Translations under genes and position numbers: made by a program | Notes under the pieces: generated by a model | The model's input: only the letters and a program-made list of their open reading frames with translations | What the model was told of the DNA's origin: nothing | Databases searched by the model: none | Shown: positions 26,304 to 35,697 of the stretch, in pieces | How positions within the stretch are numbered: the stretch's first letter is position 1 | Layout of the letters: each line of letters begins with the position of its first letter | Source: Gemmatimonadaceae bacterium | Lineage (GTDB): Bacteria; Gemmatimonadota; Gemmatimonadetes; Gemmatimonadales; Gemmatimonadaceae | Length of the DNA stretch: 64,000 bases | Direction of reading: 5' to 3' | Assembly (NCBI GenBank): GCA_025358925.1 | Contig: JANYHT010000045.1 | Span: forward strand, 1-64,000

Positions 26304-29300
26304 ATGGAGTCTATCGCGTCGTGGCTCGCGCGATATGGTCTCGAACAATACGTCGCGTCGTTCATCGCGAACGATATCGATGTTGACGTCCTGCCAAGTC
26401 TAAGTGAAAAGGATCTCACCGAGCTGGGTGTGTCGATGGGCCATCGCAAAAAAATTCTCGCGGCCCTCCTCACCGCCACCTCGTCGACAGCGGCCACGCG
26501 GGCAGCGACGACGTCTGACACGCTATCAACCTCGCCCGAGATTACCGCCGCCGGTGAACGACGCCAGCTGACGGTCATGTTTTGCGATCTCGTGGGCTCC
26601 ACCGCGCTCGCAGAGCACCTCGATCCGGAAGATCTGCGCGAAGTAATCCGCGCCTATCAGCAATGCGCCGGTTACGTGATCACGCGTTACGATGGCCACA
26701 TCGCCCAGTATCTCGGCGATGGTCTTCTCGTGTACTTTGGGCATCCACGGGCCCATGAAGATGACGCCGAGCGCGCCGTGCGCGCTGGCCTCGCGATCGT
26801 GTCCGAGCTCAACGAGCGCATGACGCGCGCGCCGTTCGGCCGTGACACGACGCTCGCAGTACGCATCGGCATTCACACGGGCCTCATCGTTATTGGCGAT
26901 ATCGGTGACAGCGTGCGACGCGAACAATTGGCATTAGGTGACACACCCAACATCGCGGCGCGTTTGCAGGGTCACGCCGAACCGGGAACAATCGTGATCA
27001 GCGAACACACGCGTCGATTGCTCGCGGGCAACTTCGTGTGCGCAGATATGGGGGCGCTGGCCATCAAAGGCATTCGTGAGCCCGTGCGCGCGTGCACCGT
27101 GACAGGCGAGCGTGAGTCGGCCAGCCGATTTGCGGCCGCGACCGCCACCGGGATTAGTGAATTTGTGGGGCGCGAGGAAGAGAGCGCACACATTCTGAGT
27201 CGCTGGAAACTTGCAAGCACGGGGCGTGGTCAGGTCGTGCTTCTGTCGGGCGAAGCCGGCATTGGGAAGTCTCGCGTGCTCGAAGAAGTGCGGCAGCGTT
27301 TGGGTGAGGCCGGTGCCCATGCGATTCAGATGCAGTGTTCGCCTTATCACCTCACGAGTGCGTACTATCCCGTCGCGCGCGAGCTTGCTCGTACGCTCGC
27401 GTTCCGGCGCGAAGAACCGGTCGAAGTAAAACTTGATCGGCTCGACGCGTTTGTGTTGCGCACGCTCGGCCGCCCCGCACACGATGCCGCGCTGCTTGCA
27501 TCATTGCTGTCGTTCGATGCTGGCGCACGATACGATGTGCCAACTCTGCCTGCGTTGCGCCATAAAAAGGAGAGCATTCGCGCACTCGTAGACCTGCTCG
27601 AGGCGCGCGCGCGACACGCACCGGTTGTGGTGCTCTTTGAAGATGCGCACTGGTCCGACCCGACTTCGCTCGAAGTGTTGGAAGAACTCATTGGTCGCGC
27701 GGCATCCTCGCCGATGCTCCTCATCGTAACGTACCGACCTGAGTTTTCACCACGCTGGCTGCTCCGGCCGCACGTGACGACGCGCGCGCTGTCGCGACTC
27801 AGTCACGAGGATAGTGCCGCGTTGATTGTCCGCGTGACCGATGGCAAACAACTCTCGGCGTCGCTCGTAGCGCAGATCATCCAAAAAGCGGATGGCGTGC
27901 CGCTGTTTGTGGAAGAACTCACCAAGTTTTTGCTCGAGTCAGAAAGACTGCAAGAACGTGATGGCGTGTTGTACGACGTGGCTGCTGGCGATCAAGCGAC
28001 GATCCCCGCCACACTGCGCGACTCACTGATGGCGCGTCTCGATCGTGTGACGCAAGTCAAAGAGCTCGCACAAATCGGAGCCGCGATTGGGCGCGAGTTC
28101 AGCTACGAGCTGCTCGGGGCTGTAGCTGGTTTGCCGCTGCATGAACTCGACCGCGCGCTTGCCGCGCTCATCGATTCGGGTCTCGCCGTGCAACATCGCA
28201 GCGCACCGGATGCGGCGTTCAGTTTTAAGCATGCGCTTGTGCAGGACGTGGCGTACGCGTCGCTCCTCAAAGGAAGACGTCAGGAATTGCATCGCACAAT
28301 TGTGGGGGTGCTCGAGGAGCGGCATCCCGGCTTGCGCGAGACCGAACCAGAACTTTTCGCGCGACATACGTCCGCCGCTGGGCTGCCCGAGCTCGCCATT
28401 GTGTACTGGCGCAAAGCCGCCGAGCTGTCGCTGCGCCGCATGGCACTGATGGAAGCGGTCGGGCAGCTCAGTCGCGCGTTGGAACTGATCGACGCGCTGC
28501 CGCCGTCTGCCGAACGTGATCGCATCGAGCTACCGCTGCATGCGCTGTTGGGTACGACGCACATGCTCGGCAAGGGCTGGGGCGCGACGGAAGTCGAAGC
28601 TGCATATCGGCGCGCGAACGAACTGTGTCGCTCGGTCGAGCACGTCGAAGAAACCATTTGGCCGTTGTGGGGCGTGTGGGTCTTCCATCACGTGCGTGGA
28701 CAAACGTCACGCGCGTGTGACATTGCCGAGCATGTAGAATCGGTTGCCATCGCGTCCGGCGATCGCACTGCGCGGCTGGTTGCCGCCATGATGCTCGGGC
28801 AGATGTACAGTTACAGCGCCGAGTTTGATCGATCGGTACGCCACCTCGGCAAAGCGCGCGCGTTGTATCTCCCATCGCAGGATCGCGCGCTGATCAGTTT
28901 GTACTCGACCGACTTGCTCTTGGCGATCGAAGTGCACGAATCCCACGTGCGCTGGATGCAAGGTGACCCCGACCAGGCAACCGCGCATTACGAGCGTGCT
29001 CTCGAAAACGCGCAATCGCTTGACCATCCGTATTCCCTCTCGTGGGCGTTGGTGTGGGGCGCGATGGTGTATCTGCTGGCGGGTGACACCGCGACGTTAC
29101 GCGCGCGTGTGACGCGTGGGCTATCGCTTGCTCGTGAGTTTGGATTTGCCTACACCGAAGCAATCGGCACGCTGGCGTGGGGCTGGAGTGAAGCCGATCG
29201 CGGTAAGCGAGAGCATGGCATAACGGAAATGCAGCGCGGGCTCATCGCGTTTCGCGCGACTGGCGCGGAGATCGTCGTGCCGTTTTTCAAAACGCTTATT

Positions 29301-29684
29301 GCGGAGCAGATGGGGCATGTCGGTCGCGTGGGTGACGGGCTATCCCTGCTCGACGAGGCGGAGGCGCAGGTTGAGGAATGGGGCGAGCGCTGGCAGGCCG
29401 CGGATATTCATCGCACGCGCGGCGTGTTGCTGGCTTCCGACCCATCGACCACCCCCGCGGCTATCGCCTCGCTCGAGCGTGCGATACACCTCGCACGCGC
29501 ACAGCACGCGCGGGGCTGGGAACTACGTGCGACACTCGCACTCGCCCGCGTCCTTCGCGCCGAGCAACGTGATGCGGAAGGGTGCGCGCGTCTTAACGCG
29601 GTGGTCCAGCACTTTGACCCCGACACGCAGGCGCGCGAGGTCCGCGATGCGCGTGCGCATCTCGCGGCACGTCACGCCGGTTGA
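26304..29684 (+). CDS. SAM domain/adenylate-guanylate cyclase/AAA ATPase/TPR regulator
   Basis: The 1126-residue protein has four parts. Residues 3-58 form a SAM domain (SIASWLARYGLEQYVASFIA). Residues 85-260 form a class III nucleotide cyclase domain with metal Asp in VMFCDLVGST and YLGDGLLVYFG. Residues 285-650 form a STAND-type ATPase with Walker A GEAGIGKS (about 316-323) and Walker B VVVLFEDAHW. Residues 690-1120 form TPR-like helices. This architecture is common in signalling proteins of soil bacteria: the SAM and TPR parts make protein contacts while the cyclase may make cAMP or cGMP. No membrane span is seen. No cognate effector is nearby. The start is ATG 26304, without a clear ribosome-binding site. 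Confidence 0.87.
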   Translation: MESIASWLARYGLEQYVASFIANDIDVDVLPSLSEKDLTELGVSMGHRKKILAALLTATSSTAATRAATTSDTLSTSPEITAAGERRQLTVMFCDLVGSTALAEHLDPEDLREVIRAYQQCAGYVITRYDGHIAQYLGDGLLVYFGHPRAHEDDAERAVRAGLAIVSELNERMTRAPFGRDTTLAVRIGIHTGLIVIGDIGDSVRREQLALGDTPNIAARLQGHAEPGTIVISEHTRRLLAGNFVCADMGALAIKGIREPVRACTVTGERESASRFAAATATGISEFVGREEESAHILSRWKLASTGRGQVVLLSGEAGIGKSRVLEEVRQRLGEAGAHAIQMQCSPYHLTSAYYPVARELARTLAFRREEPVEVKLDRLDAFVLRTLGRPAHDAALLASLLSFDAGARYDVPTLPALRHKKESIRALVDLLEARARHAPVVVLFEDAHWSDPTSLEVLEELIGRAASSPMLLIVTYRPEFSPRWLLRPHVTTRALSRLSHEDSAALIVRVTDGKQLSASLVAQIIQKADGVPLFVEELTKFLLESERLQERDGVLYDVAAGDQATIPATLRDSLMARLDRVTQVKELAQIGAAIGREFSYELLGAVAGLPLHELDRALAALIDSGLAVQHRSAPDAAFSFKHALVQDVAYASLLKGRRQELHRTIVGVLEERHPGLRETEPELFARHTSAAGLPELAIVYWRKAAELSLRRMALMEAVGQLSRALELIDALPPSAERDRIELPLHALLGTTHMLGKGWGATEVEAAYRRANELCRSVEHVEETIWPLWGVWVFHHVRGQTSRACDIAEHVESVAIASGDRTARLVAAMMLGQMYSYSAEFDRSVRHLGKARALYLPSQDRALISLYSTDLLLAIEVHESHVRWMQGDPDQATAHYERALENAQSLDHPYSLSWALVWGAMVYLLAGDTATLRARVTRGLSLAREFGFAYTEAIGTLAWGWSEADRGKREHGITEMQRGLIAFRATGAEIVVPFFKTLIAEQMGHVGRVGDGLSLLDEAEAQVEEWGERWQAADIHRTRGVLLASDPSTTPAAIASLERAIHLARAQHARGWELRATLALARVLRAEQRDAEGCARLNAVVQHFDPDTQAREVRDARAHLAARHAG

Positions 29685-29688
29685 TGCG

Positions 29689-30894
29689 TTACGCGGCCGC
29701 CATGATGCGCGCCATGTTGTCCGGACTGAAGAACTCTGCCACCGGCACCGTTTGCGCGAACACGCCGAAGTACTTGTCGACGTCGGCTTGATTGTTTTTC
29801 AGTCCACCAAAGAACTGCCCAATCTCAGGCGTCGGCGGTAAAAGTTGCGCCATCTCCGCGGTGAACTGATAGATCGGCATCGTGCCAGCGTCACGCTGCA
29901 CCCCGTAATCGCGCAGCGCTTCATCGAGTGGCCGACGTCCCGACAAGCCATCATCGACGGCGTTCGCTAAGAGTTCCGCGTCGCGAAACGCATTGGTCAT
30001 GCCCGCGGCACTGATCGGATCCACGGTAAGCCCCGCGTCGCCGACGAGCGCCCATCCGGGGCCGGCTGCTGTGCGAAAAAAACTTTCTACCGCACCGCCC
30101 AACCACGCGTCCTCACGCTTACCGGCGCGCACACGCGCCGCCAAACTTGGCGCCCACTGTTCAAGTTCGGAGAAAAAATGCTGCTCAACGTTGTCACGAC
30201 CGGCTAAAAAATCTTCGACGGGCATCGTGACACCGACCAACGTCAAGGCGTCGTTCGTCGGCACCGCGAGAAGCATTCGGCGCAGGCCCGGGATGAACTC
30301 CATCTGTGCCGGGACACCGCTGAAATACGAAAAACGGATGCCCGTTGCCGCGGGAATTTCGTTGTACGCCTTGGCACCCACGGCTTTGGCCACCTTGGAC
30401 GTACGACCGTCCGCGCCTATCACCAACGGCGCGCGCAAAGTTTCCTGCGCGCCACCGTGTGGTCCGCCGCGAAGACCAACCACACGCCCGTTCTCCCAAA
30501 CAACATCGTCCATCAGGAAGTGCTGACGCAGCTCAGCGCCTGCTTCGAGTGCGGCCTCTCGCAGAATAGAATCGAGCACGAGCCGTCGTGGCGCATAGGC
30601 GGCCACACGGTCCGGAGACGGTGCGCATCCCACCAACGTAAACGCGCCGAGGTTGAGCGATCCTTCGAACATCGGCGGACAGCCAGACGCTTGCAACCGC
30701 TCGAGTAGGCCCCATCGCTTCAAGTGTGCTGCCCCACTCTGCCACAACAAATGCGACGACATTGGCATGTCGCTCGGAAAGCTCGCACGATCCACCATCA
30801 CGGTGCGATATCCCTTGCGCGCTAACAACCGCGCGGTCGCAGCGCCTGCACAACGCGCGCCCACCACGATTACATCATGCGTCATCTCAGACAC
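29689..30894 (-). CDS. FAD-dependent oxidoreductase (PF01494/geranylgeranyl-reductase-like)
   Basis: The 401-residue flavoprotein begins with a Rossmann motif VVGARCAGAATARLLARKG, a variant of GxGxxG, and has the second FAD motif GWALVGDAGLTVDPISAAGM near residue 285. The ADGRTSKVAK phrase after strand 6 fits the PF01494 group, which includes aromatic hydroxylases, geranylgeranyl reductases and some halogenases. The halogenase Lys/WxWxIP motifs are not seen. It lies 54 bp downstream of the ThDP enzyme and ends 4 bp from the convergent cyclase gene. Within the cluster it could hydroxylate, dehydrogenate or reduce the product of the ThDP or amino acid oxidase step. Start ATG 30894. Confidence 0.83.
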   Translation of the reverse strand: MSEMTHDVIVVGARCAGAATARLLARKGYRTVMVDRASFPSDMPMSSHLLWQSGAAHLKRWGLLERLQASGCPPMFEGSLNLGAFTLVGCAPSPDRVAAYAPRRLVLDSILREAALEAGAELRQHFLMDDVVWENGRVVGLRGGPHGGAQETLRAPLVIGADGRTSKVAKAVGAKAYNEIPAATGIRFSYFSGVPAQMEFIPGLRRMLLAVPTNDALTLVGVTMPVEDFLAGRDNVEQHFFSELEQWAPSLAARVRAGKREDAWLGGAVESFFRTAAGPGWALVGDAGLTVDPISAAGMTNAFRDAELLANAVDDGLSGRRPLDEALRDYGVQRDAGTMPIYQFTAEMAQLLPPTPEIGQFFGGLKNNQADVDKYFGVFAQTVPVAEFFSPDNMARIMAAA

Positions 30895-30948
30895 CGAATA
30901 ACTCCTGAGCAGGAAGTAATGCCATCCCGTTCTCTCCGAACGACATGT

Positions 30949-32823
30949 TCATGTTGCGGCCTTAGGCTTTGAAGGCTTCGGCAAGTGCGGCCAACCGTAC
31001 GGCGGCATCGCGGCGGTATCGATATTCACCACGATCACCTGTGGCTTGCTGCGCGCACGCGCCTGCACGAGCGCCGTCGTCAAAGCGTTCGAAAACTCTG
31101 CCGACCCCTGTTCGGTGGAAATTGTGAACGCATCGGCGCCGAATCCTTCTGCAACTTTCGCCAAGTCCGCGTGTCCGAGGTTGTAATAGCCCTTCCACGA
31201 CGACGACGACTTGGGATAGTTGACGGTGAGCTCCGCCATACCCTGCGTCACCATGCTTAGATCATTGTCGTTGAGGATTACCCAGATGGCCCCAACACTC
31301 TGTTGCGCTGCGGTTGACACTTCAGCGCCGTGCATCATGAAGGCGCAATCTCCAACGATCGCTAAACAATCGGCGTCAGGTGCGCCCATCTTCGCACCCA
31401 CCACGGCCGCTACGCCAAAGCCCATCGGGCCCATGGACAGCGCGCATTGATAGTGCAACGGTGGATCAATCACGAGATTGTTGAGCGACCATCCAACGCA
31501 ATTGCCGGCATCAATAAAAATGTGCCCCGACGGCATGCATTCGTTGATCACGCGCATCATTGCTGCGGGATGCACTGGGGATTTCGTCGAATCACGGTCT
31601 GCGGTAGACGCCCACGGCGCGTTGGCCACTTTCATGCTGGCGATGCTCGCCGCGCGATTCGGGAACTGCGGCGTGTAGTCCGCCGAGAGTCGATACATGA
31701 GATCGAGCGTATCGGCGGCGTCACCAACGATCCCACGCGTCAGCGGAAAATCACGACCCAACACCGTGCGATCCAGATCGACCTGCACGAACGTCTCACT
31801 CGGCAACAAGATCTTGCTGTAGGCGTCCGAGGCCACCACCGTGGTACTGAGCTCACCCAATGATGAACCAATCACCAGCAGCGCGTCGTATGGCGCATAG
31901 TTCGCGTCGCCCTTCATGTACAGTTGCGGCCAGGTGCATGCCGTCATGCCGTAATTGCGTAGTGACAGCGGATGCGACTCCGGAAAAATTCCCTTGCCAT
32001 CCGGCGTTGTCATCACGGGAATGCTGAAGCGTTCGGCGAACGCAACCAGATCAATCAACCGCTGTGGATTTTCCAACGCACGTCGCGCGCCATTGCCGAG
32101 AAATATCAGTGGACGCTTCGCTGATAACAGTTCATCGAGTGTGTCGCGGACTTTCGCATCGTCGGTTCCACCAGCCGTCGCACGATACTCGTTGACGGCG
32201 CGTGGGAAGTGCACGGTGTACGGATCATCACCAGGCTTGCTCACCATCTGCTGCATGAACGAGCCGCCCACATCGTTCGGAAGGCTGATATGCGTCGCCC
32301 GATTGGGGAGCGAACGACTATCGCGCAACGCTTGCTGCATGATTGTCTGAAAGTTGCTCTGGTTCGTGACCATCCCGCTGTACTCGAGGGCATTCTGGAA
32401 GATCGCGTCCACATTCAGTCGCGCATCAACACCTTCCTGCAAATATCCCTTCCCAAAAAACTGCTCGGGTACCTCGCCCGTGATGAGAAGCACGGGGACA
32501 TTGCCCGCTTGCGCGTTCATCATGCCGGTCAGTGCATTCGTTGCCGATGGCCCGGACGTCGTGATGACCACGCCAAGGTTGCCCGTCACGCGCGCGTATC
32601 CGTCCGCCATATAAGCGGCGCCCGTTTCGTGGCGATTGATCACAAGGTCAAACACATCGCGCTGCTCTTTTAACGCCTCCATGAGGTAAATCGCGGCGCC
32701 ACCCGGAATACCGAAGACCTTCGACACACCTTCAAGTTTGAGATATTCGAGCAACAGCTCGACCACCGTGCATCCGGTGCGCGTGCCGCTGACGGTGGAT
32801 TTGCTCTGTGCGGGTGCAGTCAC
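30949..32823 (-). CDS. ThDP-dependent acetolactate-synthase-like enzyme
   Basis: The 624-residue protein has the three ThDP-enzyme domains: an N-terminal PYR domain with catalytic Glu66 in NRHETGAAYMADGYARVTG, a central domain, and a PP domain with the cofactor motif GDCAFMM (491-497) ending at NDN (518-520). The third Gly of the usual GDG is Cys. It resembles acetolactate synthase and benzoylformate-type enzymes, which join keto acids or aldehydes to a carbonyl acceptor. No ilvN or ilvC lies nearby, so a role in valine synthesis is unlikely. A divergent amino-acid-oxidase-like gene starts 154 bp away. That pairing fits keto-acid supply followed by carboligation or decarboxylation. The start is ATG 32823. 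Confidence 0.85.
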   Translation of the reverse strand: MTAPAQSKSTVSGTRTGCTVVELLLEYLKLEGVSKVFGIPGGAAIYLMEALKEQRDVFDLVINRHETGAAYMADGYARVTGNLGVVITTSGPSATNALTGMMNAQAGNVPVLLITGEVPEQFFGKGYLQEGVDARLNVDAIFQNALEYSGMVTNQSNFQTIMQQALRDSRSLPNRATHISLPNDVGGSFMQQMVSKPGDDPYTVHFPRAVNEYRATAGGTDDAKVRDTLDELLSAKRPLIFLGNGARRALENPQRLIDLVAFAERFSIPVMTTPDGKGIFPESHPLSLRNYGMTACTWPQLYMKGDANYAPYDALLVIGSSLGELSTTVVASDAYSKILLPSETFVQVDLDRTVLGRDFPLTRGIVGDAADTLDLMYRLSADYTPQFPNRAASIASMKVANAPWASTADRDSTKSPVHPAAMMRVINECMPSGHIFIDAGNCVGWSLNNLVIDPPLHYQCALSMGPMGFGVAAVVGAKMGAPDADCLAIVGDCAFMMHGAEVSTAAQQSVGAIWVILNDNDLSMVTQGMAELTVNYPKSSSSWKGYYNLGHADLAKVAEGFGADAFTISTEQGSAEFSNALTTALVQARARSKPQVIVVNIDTAAMPPYGWPHLPKPSKPKAAT

Positions 32824-32977
32824 GGTTCTTCCTCAAACGACAGGGACGCTGCGATCATGTTCGCGGCGAATATGTCGCCATGATCCGCATTGGCACAAGC
32901 AGACGGCAGCATTCGACGTTACGTTGTCTGGCCGCGCCGTTCCAGCGCTGGGACCAATCCTCACGGAGACGAATTCG
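32824..32977. promoter_or_regulatory. Divergent promoter region of the flavoenzyme/ThDP cluster
   Basis: The 154-bp gap separates the leftward ThDP gene and rightward amine oxidase gene. GGAG at 32965-32968 serves the rightward start ATG 32978. No strong -35/-10 pair or palindrome was recognised, so the regulator is unknown. Confidence 0.45.
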
Positions 32978-34591
32978 ATGACCGAACACACCATTCTCGA
33001 CGTTGCCGTTGTAGGCGCGGGGATCTCCGGCATCTACAGTGCGTGGCGCCTCGGGGCGGCATCGCCGACGGCCCGGGTGCAGATCTTTGACGGCAGTGAT
33101 CGCGTTGGCGGACGCTTGCTCTCTGTCGTGCCACCCGGCATTCCGACTGCGCGCGTCGAGATTGGCGGGATGCGCTATACAAGCTCACACGTGCAAGTCG
33201 CCGGTGTCGTGAAATATTTGGGACTGGCCACCGAAAACTTTGTTGTTGGTCAACCCAACAACATCGCGTACGTGCGTGGAAGACGACTGCGTACGAAGGA
33301 TCTCACCAATGCGAAAAAAATTCCCTACGACATCGCACCCAAAGATCTTAAAGGACTCAAAACCGGCTTCCCCGCGCTCGCGGCCGAGCGCTTCTTGCAA
33401 ATCGTGCTCAAGAAAAAAAAGGTCGACCTCAAAACCGTCGACTGGCTGAGTGTCGCGCGAACGGGGCGCTATGAGGGACACGCGCTCACCGATCTCACCA
33501 TGCGCTATCTCTTCACGCGCGCTGTGGGTCACGAAGCTTTTCAGTTTGCGTACGACACTAGCGGATATGACAGCATCTTTTCTACTTGGAACGCAGCTGA
33601 CGGGTTTCCGTGGAATCTTGATGACTACGGCACCGCGGTCACGTACAGCCACGTGACCGACGGCTATCTCATGATGGCACTCAAACTCCAGCAGCTGTTC
33701 GAGCGCGGAGGCGGCAAAGTACAACTGCGGCATCGCCTCGTACGCTTTGACCGCGTGACGCTCGACGACGGAAGCGTCGGTGTACGTTTGGAGTTTGCCG
33801 TCGGCGTTCGAAACAAGCCGGTCACAGTGTTGGCGCGCAAGCTCATATTGGCCATGCCGCGTCGCGCCATAGAACTCATTGAACCGAGCGGTGTGGTGCT
33901 TGATGCCACCAACCGTGTGGTACGTGCGCTGATCGAGTCGGTCACTCCTATTCCGCTGTTTAAGATCGCGCTCGCATACCGAACACGCTGGTGGGAGAAG
34001 CTCGGCATCACCAAAGGTCAGACCGTCACCGACCTTCCAATTCGTCAGTGTTATTACTGGCCCATCGAAGACCCGAAAACAAAGCACGGCGTGATCTTGG
34101 TGTACGATGACGGTTCGGATCTCGACTACTGGGCCGCACTACGCTCGACAAAGCATGGCGGAATTTTCAAAAACGCTGAAGCAACGAATGGAGCGGCGAC
34201 GCACTTGCCACATTGGAACGATTTTGGGGCGCCGAAACTGATGGTGGAAGAAGTGCATCGCCAGTTGCTCGAGATTCACGGTGTGAAGCCGCGTGCCACG
34301 ATCGAACCTTTCTCGGCCGCGTTCATGGACTGGGGAACCGATCCATTTGGCGGCGGTGCAAACTTTTGGCCGCTGCACGTGAAAAGTCACGACGTTGCAC
34401 GCAAGATTCTGCAGCCGATGCCGACTGAGCCCGTGTACGTGTGTGGCGATGCCTATTCACACGCGCAAGGGTGGGTTGAAGGCGCGCTGGCGACAGCTGA
34501 AGAAATGCTCCAAGGGTACTTCGGGTTGGCTGCCCCCCCGTCACCGTTAGTGTCACCACGCGACGCGGGTCGCGCTACAAAGTCGGGATGA
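32978..34591 (+). CDS. Flavin-dependent L-amino acid/amine oxidase
   Basis: The 537-residue protein is a flavin amine oxidase. The dinucleotide motif VAVVGAGISGIYSAWRLG opens it, followed by the RVGGRLLS loop, the GGMR signature (EIGGMRYTSS), and the C-terminal FAD phrase VYVCGDAYSHAQGWVEGALA. The group includes L-amino acid oxidases and tryptophan 2-monooxygenases, which turn an amino acid into an imine and then a keto acid, or an amide. There is no signal peptide, so it is cytoplasmic. GGAG is about 9 nt before ATG 32978. The last 17 bp overlap the end of the convergent KAS III-like gene. The substrate is not certain; the neighbours suggest an amino acid entering a small biosynthetic pathway. 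Confidence 0.85.
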   Translation: MTEHTILDVAVVGAGISGIYSAWRLGAASPTARVQIFDGSDRVGGRLLSVVPPGIPTARVEIGGMRYTSSHVQVAGVVKYLGLATENFVVGQPNNIAYVRGRRLRTKDLTNAKKIPYDIAPKDLKGLKTGFPALAAERFLQIVLKKKKVDLKTVDWLSVARTGRYEGHALTDLTMRYLFTRAVGHEAFQFAYDTSGYDSIFSTWNAADGFPWNLDDYGTAVTYSHVTDGYLMMALKLQQLFERGGGKVQLRHRLVRFDRVTLDDGSVGVRLEFAVGVRNKPVTVLARKLILAMPRRAIELIEPSGVVLDATNRVVRALIESVTPIPLFKIALAYRTRWWEKLGITKGQTVTDLPIRQCYYWPIEDPKTKHGVILVYDDGSDLDYWAALRSTKHGGIFKNAEATNGAATHLPHWNDFGAPKLMVEEVHRQLLEIHGVKPRATIEPFSAAFMDWGTDPFGGGANFWPLHVKSHDVARKILQPMPTEPVYVCGDAYSHAQGWVEGALATAEEMLQGYFGLAAPPSPLVSPRDAGRATKSG

Positions 34592-35588
34592 GCGTGCGTT
34601 CGTACAGCATCGCCACCGTATGCATCTCCATGCCGACGCCGAGCAACACCAGGTAGCGCGTCGAGATCTGGTTGAGAAAGAGCGAAAGGTTTACGGGAAC
34701 AGATGCCGACACCATGTCCGCCAGTTCTTCGTGCGTAGTCACGTACACCGCTGGCGCGATGGCGGCCTTCCACTTATCCGCAATCATCTCTGCCACTTGA
34801 TGTGCAATCACCGTGATGTCGCTCGCCGCAACACCGTTCCGCGCGAGTAGTCGCGCCACGACGCGCGGCGGTGCGGGCACGCCAAACTGCAACACGGCGT
34901 CGCGACCGCGATCGCCGTCAATTTTCATGAGCGACGTCGTAAACGTGTCAGGGAGCGGCAGCGCAATATTCGAAGACGGGCGTGGCCCCTGATGAAGCGC
35001 ACTGTACCAGCTGGTGTCGGTTTCATGCTCCCAATCTGTCAACCGAAAGAGCGACGTGTCAGCGCTTCGACCGACCACGGCGGCACCTGCCGCATCGGAT
35101 GCGGCGACGCACACGGATTCTTTGTAATCCACGTGCTGCGTCCAGTTCATCCCGCACACGATCAATGCGCGAGAGATCGTCCCGGTCGCGATGAAGTCGT
35201 TCGCGATTTTCATCCCATCGAGAAACGTGCTGTACTCGGTGTTGAGCGCGAGAGCACGACACGAGGGTGAAAGTCCGAGCGCATGATGCACCGCCGCTAA
35301 CGCGTTGGGCGCGCTGAATTCACCAACCGAACCGGCGCCGAGCAGTATATCGATCTCCTGCGGCGACACGCTTGCCGAACGGAGTGCATCCTGCGCCGCA
35401 CTGAGCATGATACTCGTCACCGATTGGTCTGGCCCCAACACACGTCGCAACGTGAGGCCGGCGAAGATGTCGCTGTTAGAGCCGGGATGTGCGCGGATAT
35501 AGTCGAAGACAGGATCGGTGTTGTCGCGGATGATCGCGCCAAGGCAGTGCCCAACACCGAGAATCGCACCATGTCCTGTTGTCGTCAT
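34575..35588 (-). CDS. KAS III-like thiolase-fold protein with non-canonical active site
   Basis: The 337-residue protein has the KAS III fold: SAPNALAAVHHALGL, then ALNTEYSTFLDGMKIANDF, VAASDAAGAAVVG, and C-terminal IAHQVAEMI. In KAS III the nucleophile Cys sits in 'AaCsGFlyGL'. Here the aligned residue is Tyr119 (EYSTFLDGM). The HQxN His is kept (His263), and the 'GNTS' Asn position reads Asp291. So two of three catalytic residues are changed, and ordinary Claisen condensation is unlikely. Some family relatives act as acyltransferases or esterases, others bind ligands only. It lies tail to tail with the amino acid oxidase gene, next to the ThDP gene. Its most likely role is acyl transfer or substrate binding in that pathway; this is inference. 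Start ATG 35588. Confidence 0.75.
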   Translation of the reverse strand: MTTTGHGAILGVGHCLGAIIRDNTDPVFDYIRAHPGSNSDIFAGLTLRRVLGPDQSVTSIMLSAAQDALRSASVSPQEIDILLGAGSVGEFSAPNALAAVHHALGLSPSCRALALNTEYSTFLDGMKIANDFIATGTISRALIVCGMNWTQHVDYKESVCVAASDAAGAAVVGRSADTSLFRLTDWEHETDTSWYSALHQGPRPSSNIALPLPDTFTTSLMKIDGDRGRDAVLQFGVPAPPRVVARLLARNGVAASDITVIAHQVAEMIADKWKAAIAPAVYVTTHEELADMVSASVPVNLSLFLNQISTRYLVLLGVGMEMHTVAMLYERTLIPTL

Positions 35589-35697
35589 ACGGCATATCCA
35601 TCGCTGAAGGAACGCTATTCTATCGCTCGCGGCGCCTGGACACGAGACGCGGACTCGATGTTGTCTGCGGGCAGGTGCGCATGCAGATTCGACAGAT

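Noticed and set aside
30949-32823. ThDP gene as the ilvB of valine/isoleucine synthesis
   Set aside because: No ilvN, ilvC or ilvD neighbour is present, and the local genes handle amino acid oxidation.
33185-34087. 300-residue leftward frame opposite the amino acid oxidase gene
   Set aside because: It lies wholly inside a gene with clear flavin motifs and reads as biased shadow sequence.
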